A DNA stretch of 40,400 nucleotides from Chloromonas sp. AAM2 (taxonomy: Eukaryota; Chlorophyta; Chlorophyceae; Chlamydomonadales; Chlamydomonadaceae). The translations under genes were made by a program, and so were the position numbers. This document shows positions 21,701 through 32,026 of this stretch, one piece after another (positions within the stretch are counted from its first letter, which is position 1; each line of letters starts with the position of its first letter). Location: contig QAXH01006320.1 of the NCBI GenBank assembly GCA_004335635.1, positions 26,860 through 67,259 of the forward strand, read 5' to 3'. The notes beneath the pieces were generated by a model. It made no database searches. It saw only the letters and a program-made list of their open reading frames with translations, and was not told the origin of the DNA.

Positions 21701-24700
21701 CACAAGGCGTGCGGAGGTGCGAGCAAAGCGCGGATAGCAGTTGCCACGGCTGAGACAATAATCGTGACATATGCAAGCCATGTATGTGGCTGCCAAGCTC
21801 ATCAAATCATAGTGCTCATTGATTACTGAAGAAAAGTTTGAATGCATCACGCATTTGTGCCAATGGCATGATGGCCAGACAGCGGATCAGAACTGAATAG
21901 CATAGAACTGAAAATGCTGCCACATCACACTGAATACTGATTTGTTGTTGTTTACATGGTCTTCAGTCCGGGGAGGACTGCTCAGCGGGGGCAAGGGAGG
22001 GAGGGAGGGAAAACAAATAGAACAACTGTTAACTGCACCATGCACCAGCAAGACATGTAAATCAGCTCAGTGGGCTGACCAAACAGGAAAAGAAAACCGG
22101 CTGCCCAGGTGAATACTGAATACCAAGTGACTGATTGGCATACAAGCATACAAGCATATAGATGCATACCTTCCACACTCGCACCTGTGCCAAAGACATG
22201 ATGGCCAGGCAGCGGATTGGAACTGATGCCGCCAAAACCTTGAAAATCTCTCCAACTGACGGTTTCTTCTTCTTTTCCTTTTTTTGCCTCGCCGCCTTCA
22301 CTTCTTGCAAGCTGCTGCCATTCAGCCCTGCTACACCGTTGCTGCTTAACTGAGCATTCAAATCGTTAACTGCTGCTGTGGGTAGCTTGGGTGTAGGCGG
22401 GGCTGGGGCTGGGGAAGAGGAGGAAGCGGTTAAATTCGCTTCAAGACGTTGCAAATCAGTTGAGTCAGTTGCTGCTGCCGTTGCTGACAGTGCAGCAGTG
22501 GCTGCTGCTGCTTCTAAGGCTGCTGCTTCCGCTGCTTCTAGCGCTTCTGCTGCAGCAACTGCTGCCGCTGCGCCTGCTTGTTTGGCGCGTTTGATGCGTG
22601 CCGCGGCTCGGGCTATGCGCCCGTCTCGAGTTTTCTGGTGTTTAAGGTCGATGTACGCATGCAGGGCCCTGCAAGAGACCAGATGGGGAGCGAACAAGAG
22701 TGACGTGGGGAATAACGACCGTTTGAGTGACCGGTCAAAGGGTGATATTTCACTGATGTGATAGCAAAGAATCAAGGCGCTGACGCCATGTAACACTTGC
22801 TCGATGGAAAACTTGACGAGTCTGCACATATATACATGGTACTGATTATTCTCACTCACAGCGCTGCGGTCATGAAACCCAGCACCACCAGCATGAGCCC
22901 TTGAACCTTGGAGCCGAAGTCAACGGCACCCGCCTGCAGTCAAATCGAAAACAAGACCACATGATAGCGCATGCATTCACGGTCATGACTATGAAGCATG
23001 CAAAGTAAGTGATCTACCAAAATAAGCGTTTGCAAACAACCACTGACCTGCCGGCAAACATGTCAGTTGATAACTGTAAATTGCACAACTGCATGCTTGC
23101 CATATTAGGGCCTATACAAGGTGTGACTGCTGTGTGGCTGGCCACTGGCAGTAGACCGTTGTCTCCAGCCCAAGCTCTTCACGCATTAATCAATCCTTGA
23201 CCAACCAACCAACCAACCAACCAACCAACCAACCAACTAACTAACTGCTCACCTGTCCCACGGTCATGCCGCTGCTGAACACTTTGAGCACCGTGCCGCC
23301 AAGCGCCTGCACGGTTCAACAACAAGTGCAAATCAAAACAACAAATAAATAATAAATATTGCTGAATAAGATATAATATATCTCCACTTTAAAAATCAGA
23401 TATAAATATTGCTGAATGTGTGCCGTTACTAAACAAGTGCACAACAGCAGTCCCCTTGGTAAAAGTGGGGTTGTAGACTCGGCTTGTAGATATTGTTGAA
23501 GACTCTCTGTAGCATTGGTCCGTGCAGTACTGTACCATACAGTCGCTGGTTATGTATGCTCGTCTTCACTTTTGTCTGGTCAGCAACGTCCGCCAGCCTA
23601 CTGCTGGATTCCCATGAACCCTGAGGTACGCTAAGTGAACCTAATTTCTGCACCACGTTTGCTCCCAGCTCAAACAGCGGGTAGAGGGTGGAGGCTTCAG
23701 TGTGTCGTCAGCAAGGCCCGAACAGAGCAGCCCTAAGCAGACGTCCCCCACAACTCGCTCATGCAAAAGATGTCAATCCGTCACGGCGTGATAGTAATAA
23801 CAAACAAATGAAATAAATTGAAATAAAAACCAAAAATTATAATAGACTTCAAATTACCTGCGCTACGTTTGCTCCCAGGCCAAACAAGGGGTACAGTGTG
23901 GGCGCATCCGCTAGCTTTGTGGTATCGTTGGCAAGGCCCCAGAAGAGCAGCCCTAAGCAAACGTCGCCCCAAAGCTCGCTCATGCAAAAGAAGGCGGTGA
24001 AGGTCCAGTTTCGGAACATGCCTACGAGGCCTTCCACACCCTGGGGCAGAGCCTGCAGTACAAAACAGTACAGTGTGGGGTGATTGATAAAAGATGAGAA
24101 ATAATAATGAAAACAGGGGTGAATACGGGGTTGGCGCTGAAGGTCGAGCTGTTTATTGTTTAAAGTTTCCTGCCCCCCCAGCACCACGACCGACCGTTAC
24201 CACCATAAATGCACCTGCTGAGCACGGGCCATTGGTGTGAGTCCAAAACAGGGTATGCGACTGAGGGGATCTGCCACATCAATCACTGGTCTTAGTCGAC
24301 AACACTGTTCAATCAATCACTGTTCTTACCTTGGCTAAGGAATCCGCCAGCACGTGCGGGTGCAGTGTGTGGTGGTTTGGGTACAGGACGAAGGCGAAAA
24401 CCGTAAAAAACGCCATAAAAGTGGCCACGATTGCGTTGAAGAGTGCGGGGCGGGACAGGCGCTGGGATGCCAGGGAGTAGAGGAGCAGGAAGGCGAGGGA
24501 GGAGGGGAGCACTGCGTATACTGTCAAGTAGGGAATGACCTGCAAGTGCAAAGACACACATGTACATACACACACAGAGCACATGTGAGAGTGAGAAGCC
24601 TTGTGTGAGTGAGATATGTGCGTGTGAAGTGAGAAGCCTGCAGGCGCTGTCTTTCCCCTCCCTTCACGCTCGCACACACACACGCGCACGCACGCACACG

Positions 24701-26602
24701 CACGCGCACGCACACGCACACACACACACACACACACAAACACATGCGAGAGCATTCCCAGACAAGGAAGCAATGGAAATCCAGCTGCTAGCTGGTGGCC
24801 TGGCCCTGCCAAACCCCCATGCTGGGTGACACTCAAACGGCTCCAACTGCACCCACCCACCCTCCGCCCTTGTGCCCGTACCATCCCCCCAAACCCTTTC
24901 CCTCGCCTCATTTTCAAACGCTCTGGCCCCTGTGCCCGCCTAACCCTTCTTTCCCAGAAGCTCCAAAAGCTCTAAAAGCTCTGGCCCCTTTCACACTCTG
25001 TCCGCCGGAAGATGGAACAGTTTGTGCTGCCCTCCCAAAACCTGTGTCCCGCCCCCTGTCCCCGCCTCCCCGTCCTGTTGTGACCCAAAACCAACACCAA
25101 CATGGCCCTGTGCCAACCCCCCCACCCGCCCCGCTGTAGCTCTTGGCAAGTTGACATCGGATTTTCCCCAGTTTTTGTCTGCTTCGTGCAGCTCTTTCGC
25201 AATCTACTCCAAAACATTGCTCTGTGCCTCCCCCTCACTTGTGCCCCAACATCTGGTGACCAGGGTGTCCTTGGGCTACCCAAGGCTACCCTCGCACCGT
25301 CAGTTTTTGTCAGTTTGTCAGTTTTCAGTACAAATAAGAAGAATCTGCCCCTCCCCCTCACCTGTGCGCCTCCCCCCACTGCCGTGATGACCAGCGTGTC
25401 CTTGAGACTGTCCAAGATGGTGTTGCAAAAGGCCAACAGAAAAAACAGACCCACCATGGGCATGAACTTGCCTGCATAACACACACAAGGACACACCTGT
25501 GGCTAATGTGTGGCTAATCCATGCAACAAGCACAAGGACATACCACGGTCGATCCATGCAACAAGCACAAGGACATACCACGGTCGATCCATGCAACAAG
25601 CACAAGGACATACCACGCTTAGGAGACACAATGGCTCATACAGGACGCTGGGAATCTGAACTGACGGCATGGAAGATGCATGCACCCATCACAGCTCTGG
25701 CAGAGCTGACTGGATGAGATCAAGAACGGGTTAACAGCTAAGCCACCGGGGTCCCATTCATTGGGCAGTACAAGTGATGGCCCAAAAAATGCATATCAGC
25801 AGTGGACCATACACGGAGCATGGTAAGTACCGCATGGATTATGCTTAACACCGCACCGAAGTCTGGTTCACACCACATGGAGTATGGTGAACACCGCATG
25901 GAGTATGGTTAACTCGTGGCTGGCATAAATCGAGATCTCTGTTGTTAATCAGATGCCATACGATAGTGGCTGAGCATGCATGGCAGTATCTGACCATGCA
26001 TGGCAATGCCTGGGCATGCATGGAATTGAGTGGAGCTTCAACAACAGTGACAGGCCGCTGCAAGGCAGCAATGGCCCCCATGTTAATGTTGCAATGACGT
26101 CAGCTGCATGTCATACGAGTTCTAAGTAATGGGAGCAGCCTGTCAGCTAGTCCCATTCATGCATGGGGATGGTGCTCGGAATGCGCCATGGAGCTGCAAG
26201 GTTAGCGTCATTGAGCACCCGAACCATGCATGTTGTTTTATGTCATGCATGTGCAATTGCATGTGGACGTCTTACATGGTCGCACATGCAAGCACATGGC
26301 CCACCTGTCAGCCCCATGAACCGCTGGTATTGCCTGAAAGTGGATGCCACGATGCCATTGTCCTCATCTGAAGTTAGCTCAGCAGGGCTGGCAGCTGAGG
26401 CTGAAGCTGGCGCAGTTGTCCTTGTGATTCGCTCGGGTTGCCAACCTGGTGCTGGTCCTGCTGGTATAAACCTGAGGCTTGCCTGGTGAAATGACCCACA
26501 AGGTAGGCATCTGCCACGGATGACTGCAGCTGGTAGCTTTGCTGAACTGAATGGCTGGTGCTGAACTGATTGGATACCGCCTGTCTTCAAGGCGAGCTTC
26601 AT
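18776..26602 (-). CDS. NTT: Plastidic ATP/ADP translocase (NTT/AAA family)
   Basis: Exons in gene order: 26602-26305, 25471-25362, 24539-24330, 24052-23858, 23306-23253, 22933-22860, 22668-22185, 21593-21462, 20888-20553, 20183-20115, 19874-19764, 19425-19336 and 19066-18776. They join in phase to 2454 nt (817 aa). The family exchanges ATP for ADP across the plastid inner envelope. Exon 1 codes a transit-like N-terminus rich in Ser/Ala/Arg. Family blocks follow: NTILDSLKDTLVITA, ALFNAIVATFM..F..VLYPN, MSELWGDVCLGLLFWGLAND, YPLFGLGANVAQ, MEFAWKSHIGLLFPSPPQF, GWSGVASATPRVLLVGG, VFSKSAKFSLFKPAEEMVYI and KGKAAIDVVGSQAGKSGG, with about 11-12 membrane spans. At 817 aa it is longer than plant NTTs (about 600). 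The extra length is an Ala/Glu-rich, then Lys-rich, loop in exon 7, a Gly/Ala insert in exon 9 and a Ser/Asn/Thr tail in exon 13. The exon 8 donor was placed at GTGGGC (21461) because it gives the family spacing. Confidence 0.94.
19226..19320. repeat. (TG)n-rich stretch
   Basis: TGTG/CGTG-rich simple sequence in intron 12 of the translocase gene, immediately downstream of exon 12 in gene sense. It creates false Cys/Val-rich frames. Confidence 0.85.
19658..19690 (-). repeat. Decayed copy of the 3' end of translocase exon 11 with donor
   Basis: On the minus strand CTACGTGGGCATGACACAG then GTACGT matches the true exon end CTACGTGGCCATGACTCAG then GTATGC (19782-19760). The copy lies about 97 bp further into intron 11 and would still read YVGMTQ with a better donor than the original. 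No acceptor-linked exon body accompanies it. Confidence 0.75.
21245..21356 (-). repeat. Decayed copy of the 3' end of translocase exon 8 plus intron start
   Basis: About 110 bp matches 21417-21516, covering the end of exon 8 (shared CATGTGGCAGG..C.GGTCACAG on the minus strand) and the following intron (GAAAA..AATCAGAA). It lies 165 bp downstream in intron 8. The donor word GTGGGC has become GTGCGT. Confidence 0.75.
21846..21926 (-). repeat. Decayed copy of the 3' end of translocase exon 7
   Basis: On the plus strand CATGATGGCCAGACAGCGGA matches CATGATGGCCAGGCAGCGGA of exon 7 (around 22196-22215), with flanking matches on both sides. The copy lies about 330 bp downstream in intron 7, and its donor (CACAG|GTGCG) has changed to CACAAATGCG. 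Confidence 0.8.
22000..22012. repeat. (GGGA)n short run
   Basis: Four GGGA units in intron 7 of the translocase gene. Confidence 0.6.
23200..23241. repeat. (CCAA)n microsatellite
   Basis: About nine CCAA units followed by CTAA units, adjoining the donor of translocase exon 5. Confidence 0.9.
23646..23770 (-). repeat. Decayed copy of the C-terminal half of translocase exon 4
   Basis: About 125 bp matches 23857-23993. Shared plus-strand words include AGAGCAGCCCTAAGCA and GCTCATGCAAAAGA, and the end still reads PLFELGANVVQ against PLFGLGANVAQ. It lies 210 bp downstream in intron 4. The donor GTAATT has become AAATTA, and small deletions shift the frame, so it is not a usable exon. Confidence 0.9.
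24668..24740. repeat. (CA)n/(CGCA)n microsatellite
   Basis: CA/CGCA simple sequence in intron 2 of the translocase gene. Confidence 0.95.
25511..25618. repeat. 35-bp tandem repeat, three copies
   Basis: Three near-perfect 35-bp units with the core GCAACAAGCACAAGGACATA, in intron 1 of the translocase gene just upstream of exon 2. A looser family (CATGGAGTATGGTTAAC and GCATGCATGGCA units) continues at 25820-26025. Confidence 0.9.
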
Positions 26603-26902
26603 TAGGTCAAGCTGTTATCTGCACTGCAAGGTAGGTGGAGACTGGTCCTCCAGGCAAGCGCAACACGCAGTGTGTGATGCCACACGCCGATGCGGACACC
26701 CGATGGCACCTTTGACTTCACGAATTCTCCAGGTCTTCCGTTCACCCCGGCGAAAAGTTGTTACTTTTCCAGCGCGCCTCCCCTCAGGTCGGACGAAAAG
26801 CAGTGAATGAGGCTTGTTGCTGGAGTATTTCTAACCCTGGCTCACAATCGTGTTGAATCACGATGCTTATCGTCCCAAGCGAGTGACGATGTCGCGTCCC
26901 GG
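26603..26902. promoter_or_regulatory. Divergent promoter region with a palindrome
   Basis: A 300-bp spacer between the translocase ATG (minus, 26602) and the ATP23 ATG (plus, 26903). It holds a perfect inverted repeat GAAAAGT-TGTT-ACTTTTC at 26752-26769, close to the middle. Use of this palindrome as a shared control site is only inferred from its position. Confidence 0.4.
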
Positions 26903-29900
26903 ATGGCTGGTGAGTGTACGGTGTTCGCGCAGAAGCAGAAATAAGATCAGCAGTGAACTAGCGGCCATGAGTGCGTTACCGCGTCTGACCCTGATTCAAA
27001 CCGTTTCTTACACGTGGCGAGCCGTTGACTTACCACCCAATCTTGTTCCTGCGCGTTGTTCCTGCCGGATTGCTTCACTTTCTGACGCATCATATCAGGT
27101 ACACAGGCATACAACTTGAGTTTGGCACCGCCCGCCCTGTCGCCCACCAAGCGTCGCTTCCCGCATGCCGAATGGCCATGCAGAGAAAGACCCCTGGTAT
27201 TTGCTCTAACACGTGGCTTCACTATTGATGCCAGCTGATGGCGAAGCGCCCCTTCCTTCTGAGGTGGTTGTAGAGGAGCTGGAACACGCTCTTGCATCCA
27301 GCAGGGTGCAGACCCTCATAGCAGCGCTGCGCCAGGTAAACTGACAGTCATACATTAAGAATTGATCATCTGGGATAAAATACTATCTGTGGGCCTTCCA
27401 CGGCATCAGCAACGCAATTCTTACGCAGCAGCATCTTACACAGCAGCAGCAAACCAAACCCTTCATCTACAGGTCTGCTGCTATCGATGAATCATGCCAG
27501 AACCTACACATGCGTGTTGTGTCCATCCTTGCCCACCCCTTGACCCACACATGCTGACACAAGCCCAGCTGCTGATACTTCAAAGTTGTGGCTTGCAATC
27601 TGATACCTTCTCAGTTTCCTGCCAGCGATGCGTCATGCCAAAACCTATGCGTGTTCGTTGTGTCCGTGCCTGACATAGCAGGCGGGGTGCCCGGTTGACC
27701 GCTCATATTTCAAAGTGGTCGACTGCAACCTGGATGCGGGGGGCGGCTACTCCCCAGAGCATGGGGTAGGTGCAGATACAATTGCAGTGGGTGTTTGGGT
27801 ACTGTTCGGGTACTCTCTTTGGGAAGTGGGGAAGAGTTGTGCAGACTACTCTACCAGACCTTGGGTCAACCGGAAGAATAGCTGCCTTGCTTCTGTCACA
27901 GGTGTGATGCACACGTCATGGCGCTTGCGAGTGTGACTTGTCAGCAAACAGCCACATGCTCACGGTGCTGTAAAGACAGTCCCCCCTGCCTGCCAATCGC
28001 ACAAAACGACCCATCTGTGCAAAGGGGTGTTTGGTGACGGGCCAAACTGCGCCAAACATGTAGCGGGTTCAAAGCAACGACGTAGCTCAGGATACCCCAA
28101 CCGAGGCAGGCTGCACGTGCCCTCTGTCCCAATGTTGCGAACTGTGACACCCTGCAAGAAGGTCTCTGGCGATCATCGATGAATAGCACAACAGAGAGTC
28201 GTGTAATGGACCCTGGCGAACTGATGCATGACTTCCATCGCGTGGGTGGCAATGGCAGGATAGTTTAGAGGCACGGACTGAAGGTATTCCGAGCATGGCA
28301 TCTCATAGAAGCAGCTGGTGGAAAACTGCAGTACAGATTTGAGCTAACAGAGGCCATCACAGTCATGATTACAGCAGCACCAAGACGTTTAGTAAGTTGA
28401 CACCCAGAGTACAACTTAACATTCATGAAACAGTTTCAAACAGCCCTCTCTTTAGAGGGTGGTCTGATATGAAGTGAGACGTGGAGTTCAGCCTGTTGTC
28501 CACTTGAGTGCTCAGCCCTGGCAGCACGATTGGAGGTTGACTTGGCGTCCCTGCCCGTGCTTTGAGATCGCATGGGCAGGTGTATTCCTCCAGGGCCACA
28601 CTTCCTCCAAATTGTTTTCCTTCCGCCCTTGCCCTTGCTGAGCAATATACTACCTCCACAGTGTCACATGGACTCGTAGGTTGCAAAGAAGGGCCAGTGA
28701 CAGTTTGATGTGATAGGTTGATCGATAGATGGTTGTTAGGCTAACAAATCACTCACAAGAGGGCAGCCAAATGAGACAGGACTGGATGTGTACCGCCCTG
28801 ACTTATTCTGAGCAGTAAGGCAGTCTGTTTTGTGCACTACTGCTCTTGTGTATGTACTCTGATTGACACCTCAGCAGTGGGATTGTGTTATTTCAACACA
28901 AGCTGTGATGTTATGTCAACACAGCTGGCCTGCTTTTATCCTTTTCATGTGGACAGGTGGAGTCGTTTCTTCTCGCATTTTCATTATTCTGAAGATTGTT
29001 GCATTCAGCAGTCCAGCGTTTTGGGTACAACCTACGCTGTTTTGCTGTGCAGGTGATTCTCTGCCGCAATCAGCTGCGCACCACACATCAGGTCAGCCGT
29101 TAATTCAATCAGTGTTTTCCCCTAGCCAATCCTTGGTTGTTGGTCGATTTTGTCGGTTGCCGTCAGTTACCGTCTGTTTCTTGCACTTTGTCTTCTTCTG
29201 TTAACGATGTTCAACAAGCATGCGGCAGGTCTTCCACACACATGATGTACATTGCACTTAGCCAAACACTTGTCACCAGACCCTGCAGAGGCTCCATGCG
29301 GACCTTGCATAAGCTTATTTTTCAGGGCATCATGCTCATGCGTTGATTGATTTGATGTCCCCTGCTGCCCAGAGAGGAAAGCCTTCAACGTTCGTGCTGC
29401 AGGTTCATTCGACCGTGTTGCATGAGCTGGTGCATGCGTACGATGACTGCCGTGCAAGGCCACGTGGACTGGATTGGGATGACTGCCAGCAGCATGCATG
29501 CACCGAGGTAGGTTGCGGCAGTTACTACCATTCATGTCATCAATGTTTGTGGCCTTCAGTCCGGGCAGGGCTGCTCACGGGTGTTCTCCTTTCATTGACA
29601 CAGCAATTCACGTTAGCTCAGGCATTCTCCCTTGCATATATTACAACCGAGTGTGATGGTGGTGTGAGCTTCATTTCGCAGGCATGCTGCTTTTGCTAGC
29701 AAGTGCTAACATTGATCACTCTGATTCTTTTAAATTTGCAGAATAACGTTGAATAACGTTGTTCACAGGAGTCACAAAAAGTGACCGCATGGGGGGTGTG
29801 CATTATTATTACTATCATTATTATAATTGTAATTTATTATTATTATTCGTGATTGACTGTTCACAGGTGCGTGCTGCTGCCCTGAGCGGTGACTGCGAGT

Positions 29901-30718
29901 GGGGTCAGGAGGAGTGGCGGGGAAACGTGTCCCTGGCCTCGCCCACCTCCTGGCTGGGCTACCACAAGCGATGTGTGGAGCGAAGGGCTGCGCTATCAGT
30001 CGCACTGAACCCACAGTGTCGCGAACCGGTGCGTGACTGACGGTTTTTGCAGCCGTTTCAGGGTGGTGGGTTTATTGCACTTTATTTGTAAGTTGAACAT
30101 AGGCAGTGACGCATGACGCCAGAGAAAACCACTGGAACAATCCAATTGTGCATCGTGACTGGAAACGAAGGGCTGCGTTCTCAGTGGCACCCAACCCGCA
30201 GTGCAGGGAACCGGTGGCATGACTGACACATTGGCAGGGTTGATCATCGAGAAGTAAGCAATAGAGTCAATTTCTTGCGAGTCGTCGTAATCTGTTTGCT
30301 CCTTGTCGATTTCTCGCACTTGATATACTTCCAAAGTTTCATTTGCACGGTAGAAAATGGTTGAACGATGCTAGAAAGGTGCCTGCAGTTCGATGGCAGG
30401 CTTGCTACTGCCTCTTGATTCGCCTTTAATAGGGCAGGTTAGGCAGGTTACAACACGGGCAAACGAATGCACATGGCCTTGGACACATCCCATCCTGCGT
30501 CTTTTGACGGCTCCCTCAAAAATGGATATAATTGTAACATCAGCTGTAAATGTCAACATTGACTACCTCCAAAGATTTATATTGATGGTTATGTTCATGT
30601 ATATTCCATGCTGGTTGTTGCCCCGCAGGGCTGTGCCGCAGCCGCTGTGCATAAAGTGTTTGAGCGCTGCATAGCGGACACAAGGCCGTTTGGCGGCCCA
30701 CCAAGCACGGACCAATAG
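26903..30718 (+). CDS. ATP23: Mitochondrial inner-membrane metallopeptidase ATP23 (peptidase M76)
   Basis: Exons 26903-26909, 27235-27335, 27682-27765, 29053-29091, 29403-29507, 29867-30028 and 30629-30718 join in phase to 588 nt (195 aa). ATP23 works in the mitochondrial intermembrane space and helps assemble the Fo part of ATP synthase. Family marks in order: GCPVDRSYFKVVDC, GGGYSPEHG, VILCRNQ, the zinc-binding HELVHAYDDCR in exon 5, DWDDCQQHACTE, VRAAALSGDC, KRCVERRAALSVALNPQC and VFERCIADTRPFG. The protein has eleven cysteines, as expected for a substrate of the Mia40 disulfide relay, and no obvious cleaved presequence. The start at 26903 was chosen because only ATGGCTG spliced to 27235 keeps the frame (MAADGEAPLPSE). 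The ATG at 26889, in another frame, runs into a stop after splicing. Exons 3 and 6 each have a decayed neighbour copy. Confidence 0.93.
27488..27608 (+). repeat. Decayed copy of intron 2 end and ATP23 exon 3 start
   Basis: TCATGCCAGAACCTACACAT and TGCGTGTTGTGTCC match 27628-27664. Then GATACTTCAAAGTTGTGGCT matches the exon 3 start around 27703-27722, so the copy reads YFKVVACNL against YFKVVDCNL. It lies about 130 bp upstream of the true exon. The acceptor region is altered and stops follow. Confidence 0.75.
29803..29850. repeat. (ATT)n-rich microsatellite
   Basis: Degenerate ATT run in intron 5 of ATP23, ending about 17 bp before the exon 6 acceptor. Confidence 0.85.
30156..30228 (+). repeat. 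Decayed copy of the 3' end of ATP23 exon 6 with donor
   Basis: CGAAGGGCTGCG..CTCAGT through GAACCGGT and GACTGAC repeats 29979-30040 at about 80%. The copy keeps an open frame (KRRAAFSVAPNPQCREP against ERRAALSVALNPQCREP) and a GT at the same place. It lies 185 bp downstream. Most changes are silent or conservative, but no acceptor is seen directly before it. Confidence 0.9.
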
Positions 30719-30736
30719 TAGGCACTGGCTCCCTGA

Positions 30737-30741
30737 TGTAA
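30737..30741 (+). terminator. TGTAA polyadenylation signal candidates for ATP23
   Basis: TGTAA occurs 19 nt after the ATP23 stop and again at 31074-31078 (about 355 nt after). The second spacing is more typical of green algae. Confidence 0.4.
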
Positions 30742-31355
30742 AATTGCCTTTTTTGAACTGGCTGGCTATAAACCTTGTCCTGCAGCCCAGAGTTTAGGGC
30801 CTGGACAGCTCTGGCCAGAGCATTCGGGCACTGGCTTGCTATGTTGGAGAATGTGGCCTGGTAGAACGTACCAGCCGTCGTCACGGGACATGGGACAGGG
30901 TGTGTACTACCCTGACCTGCCCTAAGCAAGAAATCGCTGAGACTTGCCCTGAGCAAGAAAGGCTGGTAGAGTTGGGGTCGACGTTACCAATTGTTTCACT
31001 GGCTAATAGATTGCACTGGACTGGTGAACCACATGAGGGGAGGGACTTAAACCCGACTATGACGCACCTGGATTGTAATGGTGGTGGCCACCCCACGAAG
31101 TGCTATCCTATTCGCAAACATCGTTAGACGTCAAATGGCCATCGTCATGTCTCAACATATCAGTCTCATTGCATGCACAGACCGAATACATCAATTGTCT
31201 GTGCCAGAAAGGAAAGGCATCTGGTGGCGATATGTAGCCGCGGATTCACAGGTCTCACACGTGTCTGTCACACTTGACGTCACTTTGACATGCCTGCTGC
31301 TCCAATACCACGCCAGCATATTGCTTCAGCCAGGGGACAGAAGGCCTGCACTGAC

Positions 31356-31439
31356 CTGACGGTACGTCCTGTGCACGATGGCATTGACGACAATCTCCTC
31401 CATTGCCTTGGGGTCGTACAGCGCGTGCTTGAGGTGCAT
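31356..31439 (-). CDS. Unassigned candidate exon
   Basis: A minus-strand frame of 28 codons from ATG 31439 to a CAG|GTCAGT donor at 31356 reads MHLKHALYDPKAMEEIVVNA and continues IVHRTYRQ. Its composition is unlike the noise around it and it ends exactly at a good donor. I do not recognise the family and find no partner exon nearby in either direction, so it may be a relic or a captured exon. Confidence 0.3.
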
Positions 31440-31867
31440 GGATCATGAAGCGGCACTGTGAGTCCTTGATCGCTCGCTTCTGGTACTGCTGCAAAGTTCG
31501 AATACGGATACACTGCATAGCTGCCTTCACCTGTGTGTCAGCAAGACCCAGCTCCGACCCAGCCCAGCTTCAACCCAGTACCTTGCTACAACCCAGTACC
31601 TGCTCAAGTACCTTGCTACAGCCGGGCTTTGCTGCCCTAACGTTAGCTTGCCCTAGCGTTAGCTTGTGCACACTCTTCTTCTTCGTCTTTACACAAATAC
31701 TGTGGTGTTTACCATGCTCTGCGATGTATGTTATACTGCGGGTCCCATTGCTAAGGCTGCCTTCCACCAAGCCCATGCAGCAATGCATGAATTCATCAAC
31801 ACTGACCCGGAATCAAAGCCACGCCACGTTTCATTTTGCTCCAATACGTACATTGGAATTGGCAGCG

Positions 31868-31930
31868 CGTAGATTCGGCTCGGTAATGTGTAGATTCAGC
31901 TCGGTAATGTGTAGATTTGGCTCGGTAGCA
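31868..31930. repeat. 21-bp tandem repeat, three copies
   Basis: Three units of TAGATTCGGCTCGGTAATGT-type sequence with one or two changes each. Confidence 0.85.
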
Positions 31931-32026
31931 CCCCCAAGCATAGCGCAGAAGGCCGACAGTTGCGGTTTTCCTTTGAGAGACCCACGTGTATTCGAGCATG
32001 CCATTGCGTAGGTCATAAAGGTGTTT

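Noticed and set aside
22378..22761. Plus-strand Ala-rich frame of 127 codons
   Set aside because: It is the antisense shadow of the Ala/Glu-rich part of translocase exon 7.
24309..24917. Long minus-strand open frame of 202 codons
   Set aside because: Only 24539-24330 is exon 3 of the translocase; the rest is intron with CA repeats that happens to stay open.
26850..27119. ATP23 start at 26889 or further upstream in the same frame
   Set aside because: Splicing that frame to the conserved exon at 27235 gives a stop codon; the ATG at 26903 keeps the frame.
28087..28296. Extra exons within the 1.3-kb intron 3 of ATP23
   Set aside because: Exons 3 and 4 join exactly in the family order (SPEHG-VILCRNQ), leaving no missing residues.
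30156..30228. Echo of ATP23 exon 6 as a regular exon
   Set aside because: No acceptor directly precedes it and including it would duplicate a conserved segment; kept as a finding only.
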